A stretch of 61,792 nucleotides of DNA from an uncultured Atopobiaceae bacterium (GCA_947581665.1 CANPVI010000001.1:1-61792), one strand, 5' to 3'. Shown: positions 1-8,663, numbered from the stretch's first letter. The notes: generated by a model from the sequence alone, not told the origin. Numbers and translations are program-made.

Positions 1-980
1 TACGCGCGCTGCAGGGGGATCATGCGGTCGACGACGGACGTTCCGAAGAACGCCCCCGCGAGCTCGATGCACGTCTGCCGGATAAAGGGCAGGACACGTT
101 CGCCGCGGTCGCCGTTTTTGTAGGGCAGGGGCCCCTCATAGAGGAGCTTGTCCGCCGCTACGATCTCCAACCGGCCCTCGGGGTACGCCCCCGTGGGACG
201 GGTATACCGTTCGATGAGGATCTCTCTTCCCTCTTCGGCATGCCGGCCGTCGCCGTCGAAGGCGCGCTTCCAGCCGCTCGCAGAGGAATAGGGCGCGAGA
301 GGGAATTCGTCGATCGTGCGCCCCGCAAGTTCGACGCCGAAGCGCTCATAGATGTCCGAAACGGGCACGGCTTTGGCGTGAATGATACTCTTGACCTCGG
401 ACATGGTACTCGCGGAGAGGCTGTCCGGGTAAATTTCGAAGGGAGAGAGCGCCGCCACGTTGACATCTCCCTCGTGGAGCGCGTGCCCCGTCTCGTCGGT
501 GCCGATCACCTTGCCCTCGGCAAAGTTCCACACGACCTTGTAAAAGCTCGTGCCACAGACCTCCGACCAGAGCGTCGCCTCGGAGATGACGCGTCCGAGG
601 TCGATGCGGTTTTTGACCGACTTTAAGATGCTCGACGCGATGCGGGCGACGTGCATGTCCGCTTCCGTGTCCGAGAAGGCACGGACTTCGAGGGTGGGCC
701 GCACCTTTGCGAGGCGGGCGAGACGGGTATCGATCGTGGGCGCGATGTGATTGAATGTGCGCCGCGATTCCCACAGAAAGCGTGCGCTCTCCTCCTCAAG
801 CTCCCCCTCGGGCGAGACGTCGCAGTACTGGTTGCCGCTCACGAAGTTCATGTTGAGCTCCCAGCCCCGTTCGAGCTGCCGCCGCATCTCCCTGCGCCGC
901 GCAAAGTCGGCATGGATGTCCCCGACGAGGGCAGCCTTCCGCGCTTCCTCCCGTCTTGCTTCCCATTCTTGTTCGTTCAT
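1..980 (-). CDS. Resident prophage portal protein (5' part, runs off the window)
   Basis: Reading leftward from ATG at 978-980 gives about 326 uninterrupted codons to the window edge, beginning MNEQEWEARREEARK and containing FNHIAPTIDTRLARLAKVRP and later ELAGAFFGTSVVDRMIPLQRA. The order terminase, small gene, portal and the sequence style fit a phage portal of the type that forms the dodecameric DNA entry ring. The start overlaps the stop of the upstream small gene, with GGAGGAACC before it. It belongs to the resident phage, not to the inserted element, whose own portal is at 17865-19184. The 3' end is outside the window. Confidence 0.7.
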   Translation of the reverse strand, partial: MNEQEWEARREEARKAALVGDIHADFARRREMRRQLERGWELNMNFVSGNQYCDVSPEGELEEESARFLWESRRTFNHIAPTIDTRLARLAKVRPTLEVRAFSDTEADMHVARIASSILKSVKNRIDLGRVISEATLWSEVCGTSFYKVVWNFAEGKVIGTDETGHALHEGDVNVAALSPFEIYPDSLSASTMSEVKSIIHAKAVPVSDIYERFGVELAGRTIDEFPLAPYSSASGWKRAFDGDGRHAEEGREILIERYTRPTGAYPEGRLEIVAADKLLYEGPLPYKNGDRGERVLPFIRQTCIELAGAFFGTSVVDRMIPLQRA

Positions 981-1270
981 GGTTCCTCCTTTTCAATGCT
1001 TTTGTTTTCGCTTTGGGTAAGTTCCGCAAACCTTCGGAGCAGACGCACTCTCTCCGCTTCGAGCTCCTCGTCCGAAAGACGGGCAAGGTCGGCTCCATCC
1101 TCCATCAGAAGTTTTGCCGCCTTCAGGTCGGGCGGAACGTCCTTTTTGGTCTCCTTGCGCTTGACGAGGCGCAGCTCGCCGTCCTTGGCGTCATACTCCT
1201 CGGTGACCTCCTCGAGGGAGTACCCAAGCGCAACTTTTAAGATGGCTTCCTTGATTTTATCGCACCCCAT
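977..1270 (-). CDS. Small protein between terminase and portal of the resident prophage
   Basis: A 97-residue protein starting MGCDKIKEAILKVALGYSLE. Charged and helical, it includes EEVTEEYDAKDGELRLVKRK and a C-terminal run of Glu and Arg. It lies directly after the terminase remnant, and its TGA overlaps the portal start (ATGA), so the three genes look translationally coupled. I recognise no family with confidence. Position and the DxKxxKLLMEDG-like segment resemble small proteins often found beside terminases, but no function can be assigned. Confidence 0.6.
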   Translation of the reverse strand: MGCDKIKEAILKVALGYSLEEVTEEYDAKDGELRLVKRKETKKDVPPDLKAAKLLMEDGADLARLSDEELEAERVRLLRRFAELTQSENKSIEKEEP

Positions 1271-1274
1271 GTCC

Positions 1275-1878
1275 TCAAAACCCCCTTCGGCGCAGTCTGC
1301 GGATGCGCCTCGATTTATCGCGCTCGATGGCCGATCTGCCGCCCGAAGGACGGGCATTCTGCACCCCGCGCATCAAATAATAACGGATGGCGTCAAGCCC
1401 GTGGTCGTTTTCCTTGACGGGCCGTTCGCCGCTTCCCCAGAAGTATCCCTTGAACTCGCGGATGAGGTTGGGACAGCTCGAAAAGATGTAGAGGTCGGAC
1501 ATGCCGTTGCCGCGCCGCAGATAGCGCTTGACCTCCGCGATGCCGGCAAACACGTCCTTGTTGACGCGCGGATCGGCGAGGATGCCGCACTCGTAAAAGA
1601 GTTCGGTGACGCTCCTGCGGCCGTTTAAGGTCTTTGCCTCGGCGGCGCGGTCGATGATGGCTTTGAGACGCCCCCTTTCGTCCCGCTTCCAACCGAGGGA
1701 ATCGGAGATGCGGGAGATGGCTTCGGCGTGCTCGTCCACCCCCATGCCCGCGGCATAGTGCTCCGCAACGACGTAGACGTTGCCGTCGTAATCGGCCGCG
1801 CACCAGAGCGCGGCGAGCGGATTTTTGAGCCCCGGGTCGATGGAGATGACGTCCTGCCACTCGGGCGGGACGGAGAAC
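1275..1878 (-). pseudogene. Resident terL, 3' fragment (nuclease domain) cut off by the insertion
   Basis: The open frame runs from the left junction to the stop at 1275 and reads FSVPPEWQDVISIDPGLKNPLAALW, then AADYDGNVYVVAEHYAAGMG and NDHGLDAIRYYLM. SIDPG and the late DHGLDAIRY segment are typical of the RNase H-fold nuclease half of large terminases. The matching 5' fragment is at 61718-61792. The two rejoin in frame when the element is removed, so the gene is interrupted rather than decayed. No internal stop is seen in this fragment. Confidence 0.85.
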
Positions 1879-1940
1879 GCTCGACCTGTGAAAAGTCTGA
1901 CTTGAAATAACGGCGGTTGCTTGGTGGCAAATTGCCACTT
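1876..1940. other. attL: attL with recombinase arm motif
   Basis: Core AACG is at 1876-1879. Nine bases further in, at 1889-1900, lies TGAAAAGTCTGA, the mirror image of the motif next to the right core. A perfect dyad TGGCAAATTGCCA follows at 1925-1937 and could bind a recombinase or accessory factor. The assignment rests on the symmetry of the rebuilt attP and the restored terL frame; it has not been tested. Confidence 0.75.
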
Positions 1941-1972
1941 CTTCGGTCTATAAAGTACAGGCGAAAGGGCAA

Positions 1973-2002
1973 AAAAATACCGACCGCTTTGCTTGCAGTC
2001 GG
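1973..2002 (-). terminator. Intrinsic terminator after recombinase 1
   Basis: On the minus strand CCGACTGC, loop AAGCAAA, GCGGTCGG is followed by TATTTTTTT. It closes the recombinase transcript about 15 bp beyond the stop codon and just before the left attachment site. Confidence 0.75.
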
Positions 2003-2018
2003 CTGATTTTTCTGTCGC

Positions 2019-3545
2019 CTATTCCTTTCTCCCCCATGTCTTTTCGTATATGATTTCATCGATTTCATCCTCCTTGCTGTGGTAGTAATAGGTCTTCACT
2101 TTGGCGACCATTCCGTTGGTCAATTCGAACTCAAAATTCTCTCTCCCGTAGACCGTTATCTTCTTCACGAGTCCCCGAAAGACCTCGGCATCGAACTCGA
2201 TCAACGGCTCCGTCCGCATGATGATTTTGTTGTATCGGCGGAGGTCGTTCTCCGCTTCGATGTTCATCGCATTCGTCCGTAGCAGTTCCTTGCGCTTGTC
2301 CTCCGCCCTCACGATTTGGTTCAGCACTCGGTTGTACTCGCCCTCGACAGGTCCCTCTAACAGCCCTTTGGCTTGCAGTTGTAGGTAGGTGCGCTCCTGT
2401 GCGAGTAGGTGGTCTATCTCGGCATTCAAGGCTACAAGTTCGTCCGACAGAGGCATCTCAATGAGCCGTTTCTTCTTCCCTCGTAACTCATTGAATATCC
2501 GTATGGTGATGTTCTCAAGGGTTTGCAAACGCACACTTGGACTGTCGCATTTGCGATAGCGTTCATCGTCATGACCACCGCATACGAACCGATATTGCTG
2601 TCCGTTGGTGAACCTGCGAGTGTAGGCGTGTCCGCACTTTCCGCATCGGATTGGCACTCCCTCAAGTGGGTTGTCCCCTTTCGGCTGAAAGCAGTCCGCT
2701 TTCGTCTGCCGCAATCTCACCAAGTTTGCTCTCTCCCAGAGTTCCCTGCTGACTATCGGCTCATGGTGGTTCTCGACATAGTATTGTGTTATCTGCCCTG
2801 TGTTCTTGACTTGCCGTCCGTTCAGCAGCACTCGCTTTTCCATAAGGCAGTCGCCCTTGTATTTTTCGTTCTTGATGTAGTACAGAATTGTGGACGGCTT
2901 GAAGGTCTTCCCTGTCGCCGTTCGGATTCCCTCTCGGTTCAGCTTTTGGCATATCAAGGTCGAGTGTCCTGTTTCCGCATACTCTTCGAAGATGCGCCGC
3001 ACGACCGCCGCCTGCTCTGGCACAGGTACGAGTTCACCATATTCCAATTTGTAGCCGTATGGGGTGTTCGGGTTTTGTATCATCATCCCCTTTTCATATC
3101 TCCGCTGAAACCCCCACCGCACGGATTCGGAGATGTCCTCTGCCTCTTCCTGCGCCACATGAGCCATTGTCACGAGGATGATATTATTCCTGTCCTTCAA
3201 GGTGTCGATGTTCTCCTGCTCGAAGTACACGGATATATTGAGTTCGGTCAGCCGTGCTATGGCTCGGACGATGTCCAAGGTGTTCCGTCCGAATCGCTTT
3301 ATGGACTTGCAGAGTATGCGGTCTATGCGTCCGAGTTCGCAGTCCGACAGCATCTGCAAGAATGCCTCTCGCCTGTTTAAGAACCTACCGCTTATGCCGT
3401 TGTCCACATAAATGCCGCAGTTGACCAAGTTTGGTGTCGTATCCATCACTTCATTGAAGTGTCGTATCTGTGAGTCCAAGCTCACGGTTTGGTCTGTCGT
3501 ACTCACCCTGACATACGCTACTGTTCGGTATCGCTGTTCGCTCAT
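2019..3545 (-). CDS. Large serine recombinase 1
   Basis: A 508-residue member of the large serine recombinase family, which cuts and rejoins att sites through a phosphoserine link. The N-terminal resolvase domain reads VAYVRVSTTD with the expected nucleophile Ser15, then DNGISGRF and ILCKSIKRFGRN. The recombinase DNA-binding domain and a zinc ribbon (CGKCGHAYTRR with later paired Cys) follow, then a coiled coil and a C-terminal segment. The start at 3545 is chosen for GGAGGCAATT before ATG. It is closely similar along its length to recombinase 3, so the two look like a duplication. It has its own cassette-type promoter at 3575-3603. Which of the three performs integration is unknown. Confidence 0.92.
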   Translation of the reverse strand: MSEQRYRTVAYVRVSTTDQTVSLDSQIRHFNEVMDTTPNLVNCGIYVDNGISGRFLNRREAFLQMLSDCELGRIDRILCKSIKRFGRNTLDIVRAIARLTELNISVYFEQENIDTLKDRNNIILVTMAHVAQEEAEDISESVRWGFQRRYEKGMMIQNPNTPYGYKLEYGELVPVPEQAAVVRRIFEEYAETGHSTLICQKLNREGIRTATGKTFKPSTILYYIKNEKYKGDCLMEKRVLLNGRQVKNTGQITQYYVENHHEPIVSRELWERANLVRLRQTKADCFQPKGDNPLEGVPIRCGKCGHAYTRRFTNGQQYRFVCGGHDDERYRKCDSPSVRLQTLENITIRIFNELRGKKKRLIEMPLSDELVALNAEIDHLLAQERTYLQLQAKGLLEGPVEGEYNRVLNQIVRAEDKRKELLRTNAMNIEAENDLRRYNKIIMRTEPLIEFDAEVFRGLVKKITVYGRENFEFELTNGMVAKVKTYYYHSKEDEIDEIIYEKTWGRKE

Positions 3546-3574
3546 AATTGCCTCCATATTTTTCGTTATCAACT

Positions 3575-3603
3575 ACCATACCACAAAATTCGTTTTGAGC
3601 CCA
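3575..3603 (-). promoter_or_regulatory. Cassette-type promoter for recombinase 1 (copy B)
   Basis: TGGGCT at 3598-3603, 17 bp, TATGGT at 3575-3580 on the minus strand, with TTTCGC directly upstream of the -35. This is one of eight copies with the same -35 extension and spacing. The short leader ends in ATGGAGGCAATTATG. Confidence 0.7.
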
Positions 3604-3666
3604 GCGAAACGGCTTGCCGAAAGAAAGAAGGGACAGCATTTCGCCGTCCGTCCTTTCGGTCGGTCT

Positions 3667-5274
3667 TTACTCTATGATGTCGGTGATGGTGATTCCGCAG
3701 CCGAAGTCATAGGTGAGTTCCTTGCCGTCCACCGTGATGCGGTTGACGACCTTTCGGAACATATCCCCATCGAACTCCGTCAGCTTGCCCTTTACGGCTA
3801 CCATGTCCCAGATGGCTTGGAATCTTTCGTTGGTGTGTTCGAGGTCCACTACTTGGAACGACCGCTTTTTCTGCTCCTGTTTAAGTGCTTCAATTTCGGC
3901 GATGAGCTGTTCCCTTTCTCTTTCTCCGCTGATGAGGTCTTCGGCGTTCTGCGCCGCTTTTACCGCCCTTACAAGCTGCCTTTCCTTTGCCGCTATCTTC
4001 TTGGCGAGTTCATCGTTTGCTTGGTCGGTCAGCCGTTCCGCAAGGGTTTCTTGGATGCTCTCGGTTATTCTTTGCACCATTCCGTCCTTGTCTTCTATCA
4101 GCATATTGACCACTCGGATAAAGGATGCGTGGATCTCCGATTCCTTGATGGCGAGCTGCGTGCAGGCATTGTTACCGTTCAGTTTGTGGTTCGAGCAAGT
4201 CCATGTCTTCACATAATTCTCGCCGCTGTAGTATCCGTGCCTGCGGAAGATGCATCCGCATTGGTAGCAGTACACTTTGCTCGACAGCGGATATTTTGAC
4301 GAGTATCCGCCCCTGCCCGACTTAGTGCAAGACCGCAGGCTGCGGCGGTATTCCATCTCTCGCTTCACCCTCTCGAACATTTCATCGCTGACGATTGCCT
4401 CATGGTCGTCCTCGACATAGTATTGCTGTGTGTCCGCCGATGCCGACCGCTTTTTCTTCACCCAAGGCTGATTGATGGTCTTTTGCAGAAGGGCATCGCC
4501 GATGTATTTTTCGTTCTTCAGCATACCCTCTATAGTGCTTTCATCCCACCGATCCAAGCCTGTCGGCGACTTGATTGCTCGGCTCTTCAGTTCTTCGCTT
4601 ATCATCCGATAACTGTACCCTGTAAGGTAGAGTTCGTAGATGAGCCGAACGACCTCGGCTTGCTCTTTGTTGATGACATACTCATGGTTGAGGACATCGT
4701 ATCCGTAGGTCTTTGCTTTCCGCACGAACCCCTGTTCATTGCGCCGCTGTATGCCCCAATTCACGCTGTCGCTCAGACTGTCCGATTCTTCCTGCGCTAT
4801 GGATGCGTACATGGTCAGCATGAAGTTCGTCCGCTTATCGTCCTGTAAGCTGTTCAGCTTCTCCTTCTCGAAGATTACAGGGATGCGCTTTTCTCGGAGT
4901 TGCTCGATGATGGTCAGGCTGTCCAAGACATTTCGGGCGAATCTTGATACCGACTTGACGAGTATCATGTCTATCTTGCCGTTCAGCGCATCGGCTATCA
5001 TCTCACGGAATCTCACCCTTTTCTTCATGCTCCGTCCTGAGATACCCTCATCGGCATAGACACCCACCATCTCCCAATCGGGGTTGGTCAGTATCAGCCG
5101 TGTGTAGTATTCCAACTGGGACTTGAAACTTGTCTGCTGTTCCTCTCTGCCCGTTGAGACTCTGGCATAAGCTGCCACCCTTTTCTTTTGGACAACGATT
5201 GGCGATTCGTCATCCACGAACAATCGTCTGGTGTCGGTCGCAGGGATCACCCTGATTTTTCTTTCTTCACTCAT
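3667..5274 (-). CDS. Large serine recombinase 2
   Basis: A 535-residue large serine recombinase, more diverged than its neighbours. The resolvase domain reads VAAYARVSTGREEQQTSFKS with nucleophile Ser40, then DEGISGRSMKKR and ILVKSVSRFARN. The recombinase domain contains GYSYRMISEEL and WDESTIEGMLKNEKYIGD. A zinc ribbon (CYQCGCIFRRHGY, later CSNHKLNGNNAC) precedes a long coiled coil with AAKERQLVRAVKAAQNAEDL. About 40 extra residues precede the catalytic domain. The start at 5274 has GGAGGTGTGCTG before ATG and overlaps the stop of recombinase 3 as ATGA, so the two are translationally coupled. Confidence 0.92.
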   Translation of the reverse strand: MSEERKIRVIPATDTRRLFVDDESPIVVQKKRVAAYARVSTGREEQQTSFKSQLEYYTRLILTNPDWEMVGVYADEGISGRSMKKRVRFREMIADALNGKIDMILVKSVSRFARNVLDSLTIIEQLREKRIPVIFEKEKLNSLQDDKRTNFMLTMYASIAQEESDSLSDSVNWGIQRRNEQGFVRKAKTYGYDVLNHEYVINKEQAEVVRLIYELYLTGYSYRMISEELKSRAIKSPTGLDRWDESTIEGMLKNEKYIGDALLQKTINQPWVKKKRSASADTQQYYVEDDHEAIVSDEMFERVKREMEYRRSLRSCTKSGRGGYSSKYPLSSKVYCYQCGCIFRRHGYYSGENYVKTWTCSNHKLNGNNACTQLAIKESEIHASFIRVVNMLIEDKDGMVQRITESIQETLAERLTDQANDELAKKIAAKERQLVRAVKAAQNAEDLISGEREREQLIAEIEALKQEQKKRSFQVVDLEHTNERFQAIWDMVAVKGKLTEFDGDMFRKVVNRITVDGKELTYDFGCGITITDIIE

Positions 5275-6806
5275 CAGCACACCTCCGTTACTGCCTTGAT
5301 ATCTATTGATTGTATTTCGTCTTCGCTTGTCGCCCAATACACGATGGTGACGTATGCCACCTCGCCTGATGTCAGGTGGTATGCGAAGTGTTCCCTGTCC
5401 ACAATTACAATTTTGCGGACGATTTGGTCGAACAGTTTGATGTCGAACTCTGCGATTTTCCCTGTTCGCGTGACCGCCGAGTTATATACTCGGAGGTCAT
5501 TCTGCGCCTTGACATTCTGCCCATTCGTTTCGAGCATATCCTTTTTCTGCTCTTCGGCTTTCACGATGCGGTTGAGCAGTTTCCTGTACTCGCCCTCAAT
5601 CTCTCCGTGTAGCAGTCCCCTTGCTTGGAGTTGCAGGTAGGTCTTTTCCTGATTGAGCATTTGGGTGATCTCTCGGTCGAGTTCCCTGACCGCATCCGTG
5701 ACTTGCATCTCCATAAGGGTTTTGCGCTTGCCTTGTATCATGTTGAAGATTTCCACGAATACCTTTTCGATGGTTTCCTTTTTTACATTTTCGCTTTTGC
5801 AAGCGTTCATCCCTCGGCTACCCTTGTAGTAGCACCCATACCGAACCCTTTTGTCTGTCCGCTTGATGCGGATATAGTTATGTCCGCATTTGCCGCAGAC
5901 GATTTTCCCCTTGAACGGATCGGGCTCTCGGTCTTCCTCTTTCACATACTCCGATGTCCTGTGCCGTAGCACCAACCGTTGGCAGTAGTCCCACATTTCT
6001 CGGCTCACTATCGGTTCGTGGTCATTCTCCACATAGTATTGCTGTGCCGCACCCATGTTTTTGATTTTCTTGCCGTCCGCCACCACGTACTTTTGGAGCA
6101 TGGCATCGCCCTTGTACTTTTCGTTCTTGATGATATATAGGACCGTGCTTGCCATGAACGGTCGCCCATGCGCCGAGGTATAGCCGTCTTTATTCAGTCG
6201 CCGTGCTATCTCCGCCGTGCCGTAGCCCTTGGCATACTCTTCGTATATCCGCTTGACGAGTTTCGCCTCTTCGGGGACGATTACGAGTTGCCCATCGTCA
6301 TTGAACTTGTAGCCGAGCGGGGTGTTCGGGTTCACGATGAGTTGTCCCTGCTCGAATCGCTTCTTGAATGTCCATTTGATGGCTTCGGACTTTTCCTCGT
6401 ATTCTTCCTGTGCTATCTGCGCCATCGTTACGAGCAGGATATTGTTGCGGTCCTTGATGGTGTGCAGATTCTCGGTTTCGAAGTACACAGGGATGTTGAG
6501 TTCCGTCAGTCGGCTGACCGCTCGTATCGTATCCAAGGTGCATCGCCCGAACCGCTTGATTGACTTGCACAGGATTAGGTCTATCTTATGCAATTCGGCA
6601 TCTTGCATCATCCGCTTGAAGTCCTTTCTTGCACCGATGAACCGACCGCTGATGCCATTGTCGATGTAGCACCCACAATTCACCATCTGCGGATCGGCAT
6701 CCATGACTTCGTTGAAGTGTCGTACCTGCGATTCGAGTGATACTTCCTGCCCATAGTTCTTGCTCACTCGGCAGTAGGCGACAGTTCGCAATTTTGTTTC
6801 GCTCAT
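5274..6806 (-). CDS. Large serine recombinase 3
   Basis: A 510-residue large serine recombinase. The resolvase domain reads VAYCRVSKNYGQEVSLES with nucleophile Ser15, then DNGISGRFIGARKDF and ILCKSIKRFGRC. The recombinase domain contains GYGTAEIARRLNKDG, and the zinc ribbon CGKCGHNYIRIKR. A coiled coil with LNQEKTYLQLQARGLLHGEI follows. The match to recombinase 1 extends into the coiled coil (AQERTYLQLQAKGLLEGPV). The start at 6806 is preferred over in-frame ATGs upstream because GGAGG lies 8 bases before it. First gene of a two-gene unit with recombinase 2. Confidence 0.92.
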   Translation of the reverse strand: MSETKLRTVAYCRVSKNYGQEVSLESQVRHFNEVMDADPQMVNCGCYIDNGISGRFIGARKDFKRMMQDAELHKIDLILCKSIKRFGRCTLDTIRAVSRLTELNIPVYFETENLHTIKDRNNILLVTMAQIAQEEYEEKSEAIKWTFKKRFEQGQLIVNPNTPLGYKFNDDGQLVIVPEEAKLVKRIYEEYAKGYGTAEIARRLNKDGYTSAHGRPFMASTVLYIIKNEKYKGDAMLQKYVVADGKKIKNMGAAQQYYVENDHEPIVSREMWDYCQRLVLRHRTSEYVKEEDREPDPFKGKIVCGKCGHNYIRIKRTDKRVRYGCYYKGSRGMNACKSENVKKETIEKVFVEIFNMIQGKRKTLMEMQVTDAVRELDREITQMLNQEKTYLQLQARGLLHGEIEGEYRKLLNRIVKAEEQKKDMLETNGQNVKAQNDLRVYNSAVTRTGKIAEFDIKLFDQIVRKIVIVDREHFAYHLTSGEVAYVTIVYWATSEDEIQSIDIKAVTEVC

Positions 6807-6838
6807 AAGCATTACCTCCATTTTCTTTGGTACGCCAA

Positions 6839-6900
6839 AGCATAGCGTAAAAGACAGAAAGAGCCCAGCGAAAACCGCCCCCAAATTAGACTTTTTACGG
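6839..6900 (-). promoter_or_regulatory. Cassette-type promoter (copy A) with an att-arm-like motif upstream
   Basis: TGGGCT at 6862-6867, 17 bp, TATGCT at 6839-6844, with TTTTCGC before the -35. The leader forms the hairpin CTTTGG-CGTA-CCAAAG just before GGAGG. About 20 bp upstream, TTAGACTTTTTACGG (6886-6900) matches the right att arm TTAGACTTTTTCCGC at 13 of 15 positions, which would let a recombinase bind its own promoter. Confidence 0.7.
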
Positions 6901-6956
6901 AATAATCGAAAGAATTTTATGTGTCCCTCTGTCGTAAAAAAATAGATGTGCGGAGG

Positions 6957-7121
6957 TCAGTCCGCACACCCATTTTCAATGCCGTATTTTTTCTTCAATT
7001 TCAGCTCTATCGAGTCGTATTCCTCGGTGGTGATTACCCCTTTCCGCATGAGATTAAGGACGATCCCCAAGGCGCAGTTGAACTCGATGGTATTGACCGC
7101 CGCCCTTTCACTGTTTTCCAT
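6957..7121 (-). CDS. Short SHOCT-like protein
   Basis: A 54-residue frame beginning MENSERAAVNTIEFNCALGI, with LMRKGVITTEEYDSIELKLKKKYGIE. The pattern of a short helix, GxITxEEYxxIExKLxxKYG and then the end is that of SHOCT-type small domains found at the end of many Bacillota phage late operons, where their role is unknown. It overlaps the 3' end of the holin gene by 14 bp and is the last gene of the late operon before the recombinases. Confidence 0.65.
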   Translation of the reverse strand: MENSERAAVNTIEFNCALGIVLNLMRKGVITTEEYDSIELKLKKKYGIENGCAD

Positions 7122-7413
7122 CGTTGTCCTCGCCATCCTTCTTTTCGAGTTGCTTGATGATTTGGTTTGCGCCCGTGGCGGTCAGTCCGCTTGCTCCGCC
7201 GATGACGATTGCCACGACCACGTTCGCCGCCGGGATGATGCTCGGCACGGCATAAAAGGCGACCACACCAAGCACCGCACCCAAGCCCGCCGCTATCAGC
7301 GGGATGAACCGCTTGAAGGTTTCGTTGCCCTTGACTGCGTACTTGATGATGTTGATTACCCAATAGACGATTGCCGCTATCGCGGGTACGCTGATTAACT
7401 CCAAATATTCCAT
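7108..7413 (-). CDS. Putative phage holin
   Basis: A 101-residue protein with hydrophobic segments at about residues 5-26 (ISVPAIAAIVYWVINII), 36-57 and 62-80 (NVVVAIVIGGASGLTATG), and a charged tail KKDGEDNDGKQ. Size, membrane topology, the acidic/charged C-terminus and position after the tail genes fit a holin, which would permeabilise the host membrane at lysis. It follows another small membrane protein. No endolysin gene was recognised nearby. Confidence 0.7.
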   Translation of the reverse strand: MEYLELISVPAIAAIVYWVINIIKYAVKGNETFKRFIPLIAAGLGAVLGVVAFYAVPSIIPAANVVVAIVIGGASGLTATGANQIIKQLEKKDGEDNDGKQ

Positions 7414-7424
7414 GTTCCCCTCCG

Positions 7425-7721
7425 TTAATTTTTAGAATTTTGTTCAAGCAAGTATTCGTACATTTCCTGCTTGGTTTCGTTGTAGCTCTCCATTGCGTCA
7501 TGCATCTCGCCGTTGGTCTTTCCGTCCCTGATGGCTACCGCATTTGCGTATGTGAGCTTGCCGACCGCATCGATGGATTTGAGGATCAGATAATTCTCCC
7601 GCTCCTCCGCCTTGTCGCGCTCTTCGTCCCGCTTTGTCCGTTTCTTGAAAAACCGCTGCAAGAAAAAAAGCACCATCCCGCTGATGATGCTCCCCACTAT
7701 GCTTATGATTATCGCTACCAT
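7425..7721 (-). CDS. Small membrane protein of the lysis cassette
   Basis: A 98-residue protein with one N-terminal membrane segment (VAIIISIVGSIISGMVLFFL, residues 2-21) followed by FKKRTKRDEERDKAEEREN and a helical soluble tail. Proteins of this form occur beside holins in Clostridia phages and are often listed as holin or holin-associated. It may help membrane disruption or regulate the neighbouring holin. No enzymatic motif is visible. Confidence 0.6.
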   Translation of the reverse strand: MVAIIISIVGSIISGMVLFFLQRFFKKRTKRDEERDKAEERENYLILKSIDAVGKLTYANAVAIRDGKTNGEMHDAMESYNETKQEMYEYLLEQNSKN

Positions 7722-7745
7722 TGTTTCCTCCTTCCCTCTCTCGAA

Positions 7746-8654
7746 TTACCAAATCGCCGAATATCCGCCGAGCTTGTACATAATGAGTTCCGTTGTGCAG
7801 GAGCCCGAATAGTTGCTGCTTGGAAAAGTAGTCGCCGATGATGACACTCGGAGATGGTATTTATTCGCCGTTGTGGTCACCGCTTCGCAGTATATCTGCA
7901 CGTTCTTCACCCCATCCAAATCCACGGTCGAGATGCCGCTGTACGATCCGCTTTTTGCATAAGTGCTGTTGCTCATCGTCCCCAAGCACGCGACACTCGT
8001 ATTGCCCGATGAGTTAGTCACTTTGAGAAAGCACAGGTAGATGCCCGTGCCGGGGATGTTGTATTGCTTTTCGAAACTGAATGTGGTTCTATCAAGCGTG
8101 AGTCCGGGGTTAAAGCTCGGTGTGTTTTTGAGGTCATAATAATCACCGCTCGTAGCCACCGCCGCAAGTCCCGTTATTTTGCCTACTCCGACCGAAGTGA
8201 CCTTTTCATCGGTGACCGCACCTGCGGCGAGTTTCTCCGTGGTTACTGCCCCATCCGCTATCTTGATTGTGGTCACGGCGAGGTCTTGCAGTTTGTCCGT
8301 CCGCACCGCTCCCGTGGCGATTTTTCCGTAGTTCACCGCATGGCTATCAATCTTGCCTTGCGTGATGGAGTTCGCCGCAATATCGTCCTTGTCAACGATG
8401 CTTTTGAAAGCCAATGTCCCGAAGTCCGCGAACCACTTTCGGAGTTTCCCGAATGCCACTTTCAGCGTGTCCCCGCTTGCGATGTTCTCTCTCGTACCGC
8501 TCTGGGTGCTTGTCACCGCCCCGTCTTGCACTTGCGACAAGGCGATTTTGATTTCGTTCAAGTAGCGTTCGTTCTCCGCAAGGATGTTGAAGATACTCGG
8601 TGTGACTTGGTCTTCGGCTTTGTAGTCATTTTTTGGATTCGTCCAAGTTGCCAT
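7746..8654 (-). CDS. Tail fibre or receptor-binding protein
   Basis: A 302-residue protein starting MATWTNPKNDYKAEDQVTPS. Residues about 100-165 are a ladder of short repeats (ANSITQGKIDSHAVNYGKIA, GAVRTDKLQDLAVTTIKIAD, GAVTTEKLAAGAV) typical of trimeric phage fibre shafts. The C-terminus is rich in Ser, Thr, Tyr and Gly and probably forms the receptor-binding tip. It lies between the baseplate gene and the lysis genes, as expected. Confidence 0.8.
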   Translation of the reverse strand: MATWTNPKNDYKAEDQVTPSIFNILAENERYLNEIKIALSQVQDGAVTSTQSGTRENIASGDTLKVAFGKLRKWFADFGTLAFKSIVDKDDIAANSITQGKIDSHAVNYGKIATGAVRTDKLQDLAVTTIKIADGAVTTEKLAAGAVTDEKVTSVGVGKITGLAAVATSGDYYDLKNTPSFNPGLTLDRTTFSFEKQYNIPGTGIYLCFLKVTNSSGNTSVACLGTMSNSTYAKSGSYSGISTVDLDGVKNVQIYCEAVTTTANKYHLRVSSSATTFPSSNYSGSCTTELIMYKLGGYSAIW

Positions 8655-8663
8655 GATTGCCTC

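Noticed and set aside
651..1628. 325-codon rightward frame over the resident terL and small gene
   Set aside because: Mirror of GC-rich leftward genes; the portal and terminase motifs are on the minus strand, and the product has no phage-like sequence.
3412..4299. Rightward frames opposite the recombinases
   Set aside because: The leftward recombinases are intact with catalytic motifs; no ribosome sites support the rightward frames.
7034..7501. 155-codon leftward frame overlapping the holin region
   Set aside because: The holin and membrane-protein frames have ribosome sites and membrane segments; this frame is basic, without either.
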